From Cladopsammia gracilis (taxonomy: Eukaryota > Cnidaria > Anthozoa > Scleractinia > Dendrophylliidae), in NCBI GenBank assembly GCA_022457155.1, contig JAJGOT010000344.1:254001-318000 (forward strand): DNA of 64,000 nucleotides, read 5' to 3'. The translations under genes were made by a program, and so were the position numbers. Shown here piece after piece: positions 33,341-43,721 of the stretch. Below the pieces are notes generated by a model, which worked only from the letters and a program-made list of their open reading frames with translations, was not told the DNA's origin and searched no databases. Positions within the stretch are counted from its first letter, which is position 1. Every line of letters begins with the position of its first letter.

Positions 33341-33379
33341 AGGTGTATATAGATAGGCTCAGCCTATCTATATACACCT
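33341..33379. repeat. Perfect hairpin beside a MITE
   Basis: AGGTGTATATAGATAGGCT and its exact complement are separated by one base (C at 33360). It lies three bases from the MITE at 33382. It may be a fold-back scar or a short element. Confidence 0.8.
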
Positions 33380-33381
33380 AA

Positions 33382-33567
33382 TAGGCCATTTGCACGATGA
33401 CGTCATATGACTACAACTACCAGAATCCTTCAGTTTTTTGTTTTGTAGTGCAAATTAGCGCTATTGTTATTTAAACCGCACTGGGATTACAACATTTAAA
33501 TAAGAAAGAAAAAACGAAATGAATTCTGGTAGTTGTAGTCAAATGACGTCATCGTGCAAACGGCCTA
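33382..33567. mobile_element. Palindromic MITE TAGGCCATTTGCACGATG, copy 2
   Basis: The same family as 31961-32146 in opposite orientation; TAGGCCATTTGCACGATGAC begins it and GTCATCGTGCAAACGGCCTA ends it. Confidence 0.85.
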
Positions 33568-33586
33568 TTGAAGAAACATTGACCCG

Positions 33587-34230
33587 TGATAATGATAATG
33601 ATAATGATAATGATAATGATAATGATAATGATAATGATAATGATATGATATGATGATAATGATAATGATAATGATATGATAATGATAATGATAATGATAA
33701 TGATATGATAATGACAATGATATGATATGATAATGATAATGATAATGATAATGATAATGATAATGATAATGATATAATAATGATAATGATATGATATGAT
33801 ATGATAATGATAATGATAATGATAATGATAATGATAATGATAATGATAATGATGATGATGATAATGATAATGATAATGATATAATAATGATATAATAATG
33901 ATAATGATATGATATGATATGATAATGATAATGATAATGATAATGATATCGATATGATAATGATAATGATAATGATAATGATAATGATAATGATAATGAT
34001 AATGATAATGATGATAATGATAATGATAATGATAATGATATAATAATGATAATGATATGATATGATATGATAATGATAATGATAATGATATGATAATGAT
34101 AATGATAATGATAATGATAATGATATGATAATGATAATGATAATGATAATGATAATGATCATAATGATAATGAGAATGAGAATGAGAATGATATGATAAT
34201 GATAATGATAATGATATGATAATGATAATG

Positions 34231-34265
<35 letters not shown>

Positions 34266-34298
34266 GATAATGATATGATAATGATAATGATAATGATT
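33587..34298. repeat. Hexanucleotide microsatellite (ATAATG)n, about 710 bp
   Basis: A long run of GATAAT units with scattered GATAT, TATAATA and GATG interruptions. The Ile/Ser/Tyr/His-only frames across it are artefacts. On the minus strand it directly follows the LINE tail at 34302-34790. Confidence 0.98.
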
Positions 34299-34301
34299 TA
34301 T

Positions 34302-34790
34302 TACAGATTCCAACAATTAAGAGGCTCTTCTTCTGTAAAAATACTAATCTAATCTAGTCTAAATATATATATTTATGTATACATTCAGTAAATTAAAAAA
34401 AATATAATAACAACAACAACAAAGATTAATCAATGTAACTTAACGTAAAGTATTAAAATATTAAAATATACAAAATTATTATACGACACTCAAGACTGAT
34501 ATTTAGCAATCAACTGTTCCTTAGCGCTACGGCAAAAAGCATTATGATCTAAAATGTTTCTTGTTGCTGTCGGAAGTCTATTGAACAGCGTTGCCACTGA
34601 GTGCTGAAAAGTTCCTGATTCTCTACTAGTAAAAAATACGGGTGCTGTTGATGATCTAAACCATGAAACGATGAGACCGAATGGGACTCTGGGTAGGCAG
34701 CATTGGTAAACATAGTAATATTCCATTTCTTGATAATCAAGATGTTTTCTTGTTTGAGACATTTTAGAGCACGATTTATGCATCGTGTGT
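34302..34790 (-). pseudogene. LINE (CR1/L2-like) 3' fragment
   Basis: Minus-strand residues include FFTSRESGTFQHSVATLFNR then LPTATRNI, the conserved post-RT tail. The frame stops at 34490, followed by a short AT-rich 3' UTR and then the hexamer microsatellite. CR1/L2 elements commonly end in short tandem repeats, so tail and microsatellite belong together. Confidence 0.65.
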
Positions 34791-35269
34791 TAATATTATG
34801 TGTATTCTGTCACAAACGAAGATTAATTTTTCCAACTTCCCAGTAAGCCTTTGGGTCGCATCGTTCATGGTTTATGCTTTTCACCCGACAACGTTTCTTC
34901 AATTTGGTGTATATTGCTTCATTTAATCCGGGTACCGGAAAATCACGCAAAACGACGTGCGATACAGTTAAGTTTGCAAAAGGATTTCAGTGGCCAAGAC
35001 GTTTCGTAATACACCAAGGAAACTATGAATGCAGTGTTGTAACTACTGTAACTGAGCCAGTGAATACAGGAACGAAAGAATGAACGACGCCTTGACAGCA
35101 CACAAATCACATGTCTCATGTCACATGTCTCATACTCTTATGAGAATAAGATCGGACGTCAGCCCATGAAGGCGCCTCAGGCAGCCGCTATCGGACCATT
35201 GTTGATCTCATCTCCCCCACACACCCATTAACAATATATGGTATTGAGGGTGGTCACAGCCAGGGTTTT

Positions 35270-35422
35270 GTTACGTCCTCAGTGGTTCTTTTACGTCCCC
35301 ATCGGAGACGGGACCGCCATTTGTACGTAGTCATCACTTGAAGGTCTAACCATTTGCAGATCAGTCAAAGCAAGGACAGCTCTTTCGTCCTCAATGTCCG
35401 GCCGGGATTCTAACCCGCGACC
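35270..35422 (-). repeat. 3' part of a tRNA-derived SINE, split by insertion
   Basis: On the minus strand the tRNA-like T-arm GTCGCGGGTTAGAATCCCGG is at 35400-35422, followed by a body with GAGGACGAAAGAGCTGTCC and GATGGGGACGTAAAAGAACC. Its head continues at 37434-37475 (GGTAGAGCGCCAATCTGCAG), across the 2-kb insertion. Confidence 0.65.
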
Positions 35423-35590
35423 ACAGGTAGCCCAAGCTATAGTGTGTGTGCGGATGACGTCACAAACTTACCGTCGGCCATGTTGGAGGAGTGACATAAT
35501 CAAAATGGTGACTGAAACAACATAACTTGAGCCTCCGATGCTGACAAATATGCTAAAATCTCGAAGGCCTCATTCAGAAACCTCCTGTGA

Positions 35591-35822
35591 GTATTCTATC
35601 TTTGTTTGGAAATGCCAAGCGCTTCGAAAAATTAATTTGGTTTTGTAGTTGACGAATTCTCCGAGCTTGTGCATACTATAAAATCGCTATGTTCTCGACA
35701 CAGATTTTCTAAGTGTCGAAACACAGCGATTTTATAGTATGCACAAGCTAGGAGAATTCGTCAACTACAAAACCAAATTAATTTTTCGAAGCGCTTGGCA
35801 TTTCTAAACAAAGATAGAATAC
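35591..35822. mobile_element. Palindromic element GTATTCTATCTTTG
   Basis: Almost perfect arms of about 100 bp (GTATTCTATCTTTGTTTGGA onward) close on a short centre near 35708. It is noncoding and nested in the composite insertion. Confidence 0.85.
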
Positions 35823-36146
35823 TATTAGGATGTTTAAATGAAGCTTTTCGTGAAAATTCTGTGAGAATTTTGAGACATTTTTGAAGACCCTTTGAAGACC
35901 GTGCCCGGCTGCCGGGCTCACGCTACTATTAAATCGCTGAAGGCTTTCCACTAGTTCCAACCCAAATTCCCTAAAAATCAACCATACCTTTTGCTTTCCA
36001 ACCGAAAATACCGGTTTTCTTGGCTAAATAGTAAGCACCCGGGGAACAAGTGCCCCACAGAAACCACTTCGAAACAAAATTTCGTGCAGACAAATTGCAG
36101 CGTGCAATCAAGGAACCGACAAACTAGCTAAGAGACGCGCTACAAG

Positions 36147-36572
36147 CCCGGGGGGGGTACCCAACAAAGTTTTGTACGGGGATGCTCCGCCCCGAGGTCC
36201 AAACCCTTACCCTTTCATATACCGTTTTTGACAGAAAAGGTACCCCTTTCATATACCTTTCATTGAAAATGGTACCCCTTTCATATACCTTTTAATGAAA
36301 ATGGTACTCCTTTCATATAGCCTTTACGTACGTCTGTTTGATTTATTTTGAAAGGCCCTTTTTATTAGACTTAAATGGCAGTTTTCCCTACCTTTTTTAT
36401 GCCTCATCGGCGTGTTTTCGGTACCCTTTCCTATTGTTCGTGAAATCCCTACCCTTTTATATACTTCAACTCGTGAAATCACGACCCTTTCATATACCTC
36501 CAGCCTCAAAAAGGTACCCCTTTCGGGCGGAGCATCCCCGTATAGCCCATTATAGGGAGTACCCCCCCCGGG
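36147..36572. mobile_element. MITE with CCCGGGGGGGGT ends and an 8-bp target duplication
   Basis: Perfect tips CCCGGGGGGGGTAC and complement, flanked by GCTACAAG at 36139-36146 and 36573-36580. Inner arms share ACGGGGATGCTCCGCCC. The interior repeats TACCCCTTTCATATACC about eight times in both orientations. Eight-bp duplication suggests hAT mobilisation. Confidence 0.85.
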
Positions 36573-37474
36573 GCTACAAGACTGATTCTGTCGCGACCAT
36601 GAAAATGATTCCATTTTATAAGAAATATTGTTGACGTAAAACCGATTTTATAAGTGTTGCAGATTTTCTACTCTGTGATAATGTTTACAAGGTTTAAAAA
36701 ATCGGGCCGGCAAATCGGCAAATCAAATTGATCGAAACAAATACGGCCCTAATCATAAAAAAAATGGTTTTTGGGATTTAAATTAGCACAAATAACAAAA
36801 AAGCACTGAACGTTAGCTACCTTTTCGATTTTAATTCACAACGTTAAAAAAAGCGTGAGTTATGAATTCAAAAGCGCTCGCACTCCCGCTCTCTAGAAGG
36901 TAAACACAGGGAGAACCCATCAAAGTCACTCCTCCAACATGGCGGACGGTAATTCAAAGGTCACGTGAGCGCACACACTCTATGTGTCACAGTAACCGTT
37001 ATGAGCGAAATTATAAGGATTTGTATGAGGAAAAACGGTCCATTCTAGGAGTTAAAAAATACGAACAAGATTTCAATAAAAATTGCCTACCTTACTTCGC
37101 TTATATATTTCCTTGTCTCCTGTGTGGTTTTTGGGGCGATTTAAAGCGTTTCCAGTGAGTTTTAGTTCTATTGCATTCTCTCTATATACATCGGCCGGGA
37201 TATATAGAGAGAAAGCAATGGAACTAAAACTCACTGGAAATGCTCTAAATCGCCCCAAAAACCACACAGGAGACAAGGAAAAACACAAGCGAAGTAGGGT
37301 AGGCAATTTTTATTGAAATCTTGTTCGTATTTTTTAACACCTAGATTGGACCGTTTTTCGTCATACAAATCCTTATAATTACGCTCGTAACGGTTCTGTG
37401 ACACATATAGCTTGGGCTACCTGTGCCGCGACCTCCCGCTCTGCAGATTGGCGCTCTACCACATGAACTGTAAA

Positions 37475-38300
37475 CTGTAAATCTTTATTTAAACACGGTA
37501 AAATCATCAGGAACCTAACCTAGCTAACCTAACTAGCCTAAACAAATTACAAAGCTAACTACAATTAATCTAAATAACCTGTTTTTCATGAATGCCGTGT
37601 GTAGTTCAAATTAAAAATTCAGATAAGCTGATCGTTTAAATTGACTTAGAGATTTCATTTCTCTCATATCACAGGGTAGGCTGTTCCAGAGAACTACTCC
37701 GCTATAACTAAAGCTGTTTTTCATGTAATTAGTTCGTGGAAACGGGACGACTAGTTTGTTATCAGAGTCCCTCAGGGAATAGCGTATTTCATATATTTCG
37801 TTCAACAAATTTAGAGGACAGGTATTCAGGTACAAGACCATTTTAACACTTGTAAACCATTAAGATTTTCTGTTTTTGAATCTTTCCAATCGAGTTGTCT
37901 AATTAGGCAGTTGGCGTCCGCGTCATAGCTAGAAAAGGTTAAAACACGAGCGGCACGGTTCTGAAGCTTCTGTAGCCTGCCAAATAAAGTTTTACCACAA
38001 TTACCTCAAACAAGATTGCAGTAATTGAAGTGAGATTGTATTAGCGCGTTGTATATATAGACTGAGAGTAGATGGAGGCACAAAATGTCTAATTCTTTTT
38101 ATGGCTCCTATCCCGGAAGCGATCTTTTTAGATAATTTATCGATGTATATTTGCCACCGTAGATTTTCATCAATAAATATTCCAAGCGATTTGACAGAGG
38201 AAACTTGTTCTATTGGAATATTACCAATCAAGAGCTCAGGTGGGTTTGACAAAGTACTCAATTTTTGTCTAGAACCAATTAGCATTAAACTGAGCTAACC
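37475..38300 (-). pseudogene. Non-LTR retrotransposon 3' fragment with frameshifts
   Basis: The minus strand encodes EMLIGSRQKLSTL-type residues, SVKSLGIFIDENLRWQIYID and GAIKRIRHFVPPSTL (end of the RT domain), then after a break NKLVVPFPRTNYMKNSFSY and WNSLPCDMRE (the RT C-terminal tail). The two parts lie in different frames (38001-38285, 37611-37841) with stops between. It ends in a short A/T tail near 37475. It is 5'-truncated and dead. Confidence 0.85.
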
Positions 38301-39846
38301 AGGAGAAATACATCCGCCTCTCCTCGCGTAATCCTCGCCTCTCCAGCGAGTACTAATTGTGGACACTTTCCAGATCTCAATTGGGATTTGAAAGTATTGG
38401 TTTTTGAGGAGAGGGGAAAACCGGAGTACCCGGAGAAAAACCTCTCGGAGCAAGGAGAGAACCAACAACAAACTCAGCGCCATATGTATTACTGTATATT
38501 CCACGGGAACTTTGTAAGTAGATCCATCAGTACAACACGAAAAAGAAATAAGGAGGGAATAACAAGAGCTTCCTTGATCTTCAACTTTTGGTCACTTTAA
38601 TGTTCATCAGTAGTTGCATTATTAGCTATTATTTGGATAACGGGTATATAACGGTACACTGACGGTATAACCTTTTGTAAAAGGTTTGAATGGGGAGAAC
38701 GAATTGGCTCATATATCGAGGTGGGAAGGGTTTATGGTGGAAAGAATTTCAGGAACTGGTCATCAACGTTAAGTTTGTTTTCCTTGAAACCAAAATATCA
38801 TTTACAACCAAGAAAAATAAGAATTATGCTTGCCTGATAATCAGGGTTTCGACTCGTGGAATTACAACTTGTCTACAACAGGGCCATTAAACCCCACTAA
38901 AAACTCGGGTTTGTTTTCATTCATTCTTGCTAAATGTGGAAATTATTCCTTTAACAATAAATACAATACGAGGCAACTAGCTCACCATGCTCACTCCTAA
39001 ATTCACTTTTCATATTGCTTATTCCTTGGAGGAGATGCTCGTCTATCACAACATTGTAAGTATCTCTAACATTCCGCTGGCGCACTATGCCATATCCATT
39101 TGCTTTGTGCATAAAACACAATGACCGGGGTCCAGTTGCGCAAAGCAACTTAAGATTAACTGGGATCTTCTGCAACCACTCTCTTTGTGTTTCCTTTACT
39201 CGTTAATTCGCCTTTGGCTGAGTTATCCATGATAGCGTGCAAGAAAATACTTCGGGACACAATTAGTCAATTATGGAGACATACAATCTAGTTCTAACTT
39301 TTGAGTCTGTGGACGAAATCCTATGGTGTGACCATTCAAATGAAACCTCTTCAGCAGTACTTTTGCATGGTACCATTTGTTCTAACTTTTGAGTCTGTGG
39401 ACGAAATCCTATGGTGTGACCATTCAAATGAAACCTCTTCAGCAGTACTTCAGCATGGTACCATTCGTTTTTCAATATTTTACAACGTGAAATTTGGGAT
39501 TTTTATTAAATTTTGATACTTGGCACTATTGGGCATTAAGGGTTAAGTTGCTTTATGCAACTGGGCCTAGGTTCCTGCTCTGGACCTTTGGATGCAGAGT
39601 TTATTTACAAAGGAAGTACACTGAGAGTGACAAAGGACAAAAAGTCTCCTTAGCTAAATTTCCAGGGTGCATTACAACAAGTGCTGTACTCCTCAGCTGA
39701 AACGAGTCATAAATAGAAAAAGTGGCCTATTTTTCTACTGGTGAAAGAAGTCATTTTCTCCAGACCACTTGGGGTCAGTAATAAGTATGAATAACGAAAT
39801 AAACCTTAGGTTGACACAGACGCAAACTGTATTGTCAATGTAGAAA
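38301..39846. other. Intergenic, repeats only
   Basis: 38301-39120 shows no gene. 39124-39569 has inverted ends (CCAGTTGCGCAAAGCAACTTAA and GTTGCTTTATGCAACTGGGCC) that enclose two satellite units. TTTATT at 39601 (AATAAA on the minus strand) is a candidate PIH1D2 poly(A) signal. Confidence 0.4.
39292..39467 (-). repeat. Two inverted units of the 88-bp satellite
   Basis: Two tandem 88-bp units, the same sequence as 18645-19172 on the opposite strand (GGTACCATGCAAAAG, TTTCATTTGAATGGTCACAC, TCCACAGACTC). They are embedded in an inverted-repeat element at 39124-39569. Confidence 0.9.
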
Positions 39847-42800
39847 TCAAGGTTGTATTGGAAGTTTGACAATCAACTTGTGTTTAATGGTGTTAAAGGT
39901 GGCTTCTGTTTGCTCCAGATCAACTTTCTGTGGCAGCTTAACATGAAGTTTGTACTTTCCTGGAACACTCAGCAACAATTCAGTCTAAAAATAAAACGAC
40001 AAAAATGATTGTTACTAACAGTTGGAGAGTTTTTCTTGTCAATATCAACATTGAACAGAAACATTTCATGCAACATTGATAAACAGGGGCTAATTGCCAA
40101 ATGTTGCACGATGCCACTGACAATTTCTGCAAATTCTGCATGGCAGGCTTGTAAAAGAGGTTAAAGTTTGGTACGACATGCATGTAGTTTTGGGTACATG
40201 GGAGGAGTATGCGGGAGAGCATCTGAGGAAGTATCTTCTTGCATGTACTCCCCGATGTGTATCCCTTGCACCTGCCAAACAGGCTACATACAGTATGCAG
40301 CATCATGCTACAAGATGGTCAACAGACACAGGTACATCAATATACTGTATGAAACAAAAGGAATCACTCCTGTTTTGTTGGGGAGAGTGGACTGATGAAA
40401 TTTAATTTTATGGATTGTCAGTTTCATGTTCAATTCTATCCACAAATTAATTCCTTGCCATGTTGTTGCTATTGCTATGTAGGATTAGGATTACCCCTCT
40501 TCTCCATAACATGTAGTGATACTAAATACAGTCAGTAAACTAAAATATCTTATTTGGTTTTATCAACAGTAACAGTACTGAGATGATAAGATAAATTTGC
40601 CACCGTAAAGAGATGCAAAAGGTGATGTTTCAAGCACTAACTCTTCATCAGGGCTTACATAACAAATCTTTAGTTACATATGATTACATGTATTTACCTC
40701 ACACGTATCCAGTTGGCACTGAGAAGATGATGTTACATTTGGCAAATCCACCTTCACAAGTACTCTTCTAGGTTTGGAATTCTCTGCTTCTTTGACTAAA
40801 ACCTCATAGTTTGGTGTTACTGGAAGTTCTACAAAATTTGTGGATGACACTTCCTCTATCAAGCCTTTCTTTGGTGTAGCTGCCGATTTTTCTAACAAAT
40901 TTATTCCTGAACTTCCTTCGGGCTGGCTCTCAGAAACTGTTATTGATGACAGCTGCTTTAATAGTGACTCTGGGCTTTCAGAAACTCCTGACCTTTGTTG
41001 TTCTAGATTGGCAGGGGTTATACGTTGCTCTTTACCATGTCGCAGATATTGTCTTAGTGTCTTTGGATCACCTTTGAATGTCTTTTTTGAGTTTTTATAC
41101 TTTCTTGAAACTTGGATGCTTTTGGTGTTTTGTAAGTAATCCAGTGCAACATGAACAAGAAGGTTCTTGCGATCCTTACTGTTAGCAACACCTTTAGTAA
41201 CAACTGGATTAACAATAATGTCAACTACTGAATATGTTGTTTTTCCTTCTGTTTTCTCCTGAACTTCTCCTGCCATAACAGGAATTGGATCATTTTCTGA
41301 TTTAGGGGCAGGCATTTGTTCCCAGCTGCAGATGTTTACAAACAGCTCATGTGTTACTACTGATGGAAGCTGAAAATAAAATAAATGTCAGTTCACCACC
41401 AACAGTAGTTATAACAGTACATGGACATGGACATCAAGTGGTCAACACATTAGATTTTCTCACTGACAATCAGTGATTCAAAACTTAATTTCTTCCCTTA
41501 GTTCCCTTGTATTGTTCCCTTTGACGATGATGATGAAAGCATTTATTCAAAGACGATAAAATTACAGCAAAGCTGATGTGGTTGTGTGTAGAATTACAAT
41601 ACAAAATAAAACTGCTACATGTACAGTATATAAAACAAAATTACTGTACGATATAACCATTTATCATTCTCCACAAAACCTCTCTCTAACCAGGTGCATA
41701 CTTATGGATAGGCACCCATCCAATGTGGAGAGAGTAGAAGTTTTCCTAGGTCGTTTTACGCTACAAAAACTAATGTTCAATGTCCATGTTTGGTGTCAGT
41801 CTATGTGTGACTCCATGACCCTTCCTTGCCCTACATGGATAAAATAAGACAAGCTACAGAAATAGCTTGTGAATCAATATACTCTAAATCTATCATCAGT
41901 CACCTCAGGATATGTCAACATGCATATTAATTTAGTTATTTTAATAGAATCGCCAAGATGTGGAATTCTCTGCCTTTGGAGGTTCAGGTGGCACTGAATG
42001 TGCATGTTTTTAAGATTGGAGTGAGAAATGTTTTAAGGACATCGTGATTTTTTTAATTTTTGTTTTGCCATTTTATTAACCATTAAATTGTAATACATAA
42101 ATAAAAATTTTAAAAAAATCTACAATGAAGATTCCTATCCTATAAACAGTTGTTAATTGACAACTATTAGGAGTGGGGCTAGGGGCTTCAAAACAACATA
42201 CATATTATACTCGGTATGTTAATTTTTTTAGATACTGCGCAAAACCCCCGGGCCTGGCTGTTTGAAAGCTGATTAATGCTACTCCTGGATTAAGGGCTAA
42301 CCGAGGATTTCATTTCTCTGTTTAAAAATGTTTTCAAAGGTCATTTGTAGCTAGTAGTGAAGACAAGTTAAAGTGCCCCTATGATCAAATTTTGGATTTT
42401 CATTTTTTTACATTTTCGTGTACTATTAGACTTTCTTACTCATCTTGCCAAATTTCAATCCATTACGAACATCAGAAGTCATTTTATTTTAACATTTATT
42501 TCCGAGAATTTACGGCCGCCATTAATCAACCTTGTTCCAAGGCTTGGTTGCGAATGGGAGAAAGTGACGTCAAAGACTCAAACATACCTCACGGGTTGAA
42601 ATTATAATAACAATCAGCATAGAAAATTACACGAAGAACAAGTCCAAAGTTTTTGTTGCTTTTCGCGTGACTTTCAATACTTATTGTTATTATAATTTCA
42701 ACCCGTGAGGTATCGTTTTAATACAGAAAGCAAACATTATTACTAACCAAAACAGTTATGATGCAAAAACAAGGTTCTGGTGGCTTGAACAAAGTAGATC

Positions 42801-42927
42801 CTTCCTTTAAGGTCTTTTCCATGAATCTCTTGTATGCCTCGGGATCTGAATCTGCCAAATCATCCAGCATTTTCCACATGCTGTCAGCCTGATTCAACAG
42901 ACTCTCCGAACCCATCTGTGCCGCCAT
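39847..42927 (-). CDS. PIH1D2: PIH1 domain-containing protein 2 (PIH1D2-like), 3 exons
   Basis: Exons on the minus strand: 42927-42748, 41369-40698, 39984-39847; all GT-AG, phase 0, giving 329 residues (human 315). Residues about 15-45 (MWKMLDDLADSDPEAYKRFM, then LKEG) match the PIH1D2 start. The PIH1 domain follows (LFVNICSWEQMPAPKSENDP, DIIVNPVV), then a variable linker. The last about 90 residues form a CS/p23-like domain (SSTNFVELPVTPNYEVLV, LLLSVPGKYKLHVKLP). PIH proteins work with HSP90 and R2TP-like complexes in cytoplasmic pre-assembly of axonemal dyneins; PIH1D2 is the least studied member. The ATG at 42927 follows immediately on a short upstream region shared with UBXN6. The large intron 1 holds a MITE and a LINE scrap. 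Confidence 0.93.
41942..42047 (+). pseudogene. LINE C-terminal scrap in PIH1D2 intron 1
   Basis: The plus strand reads FNRIAKMWNSLPLEVQ ... VHVFKIGVRNVL then stop, the short post-RT motif (F.R..K.WNSLP) of CR1/L2-type elements. Nothing upstream is coding. Confidence 0.55.
42584..42713. mobile_element. MITE ATACCTCACGGGTTG, beside the PIH1D2 exon 1 donor
   Basis: The arms ATACCTCACGGGTTGAAATT and complement are about 33 bp long and include TATAATAACAAT. It ends only 35 nt from the exon 1 boundary at 42748. Confidence 0.8.
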
Positions 42928-43721
42928 TTTGATTAACGAAAATTAGGAGGTCTGGAGCAGAGAATTCTACTGCTCATGCTTGATTATCGACCGCTGTCAA
43001 TTTGAGCCCGTTAATGAAGAAACACAACACAAACAAGGGAAGACAAGGGGAAGTGAAAGCGGAAAGGCTCCTGATCTATAAAAGGTATTTGGTATTTTTA
43101 TCTTTTTGACGCTAAAATAGGGCTAAAAAGACGCCATTTTAAGGGATTGTTCTTTTTTTACAATGCAATTACGCGAAACAAGCAATCAAGCTTACACTTC
43201 TCTTGCAATTTTTCTTCTTGACATTTTTGAGTTTATTGAATGACTAAAATTACTTATGGCATGTACCAGAGATTTTAACGTTTATCCTGTATTATGACGG
43301 TACCAAAAAAAAAACACTACCCAGTGAAAAAAAATCCTTCATACATCGCCTGTCGAAGTAGTAATCTTCACAACTGATCATGAAGCCTATAAAGTTAGTA
43401 ATTATACAGGTAAAACTGAAAGTAAATTATACATGTAGACCTTAGTAATGGTAAATTGAAATTTTGATATTGACTGACTTCTTGTCGGGTCAATATTGTC
43501 CCTGAACTGACAAATATATTGCTTTATAGAGAAGAATTATTTGGTCTTGCTTTTGTAGCATTTTTTAAATACATGTAGGTTGATCAACTTTTAAACACTT
43601 TTATTTTTATGCCTCACAAGTTTACATTTTTCTCTTTTTTTCCAGCCAAATGTTTTCACTTCCACATTACATTAAATAATCAGACTTGCGAAAAAAAAAT
43701 TAATCTTGTTCAGGGATTAAA
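42928..43721. promoter_or_regulatory. Head-to-head spacer of PIH1D2 and UBXN6
   Basis: A 794-bp interval between the two divergent start codons, without transposon signatures. A TTTTTTTCCAG at about 43635-43645 could be the acceptor of a 5' UTR intron of UBXN6. No TATA box stands out. A shared bidirectional promoter is inferred from arrangement alone. Confidence 0.45.

Larger units (their letters stand above)
35423..37425. mobile_element. 2-kb composite TIR insertion, 8-bp target duplication CCGCGACC
   Basis: The ends ACAGGTAGCCCAAGCTATA and (complement of the right end) CACAGGTAGCCCAAGCTATA sit inside a tRNA-like SINE, with CCGCGACC at 35415-35422 and 37426-37433. Eight-bp duplication fits hAT. 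Inside are further inverted-repeat elements: one from about 35443 to 36980 (GTGTGTGCG..., CCATGTTGGAGGAGTGAC in both ends), one from about 36980 to 37407 (GTGTCACAGTAACCG and complement), a palindrome at 35591-35822 and a MITE at 36147-36572. No transposase is seen. Confidence 0.75.

Noticed and set aside
33539..34316. Long minus-strand frames of Ile/Ser/Leu/Tyr/His
   Set aside because: They only translate the ATAATG microsatellite.
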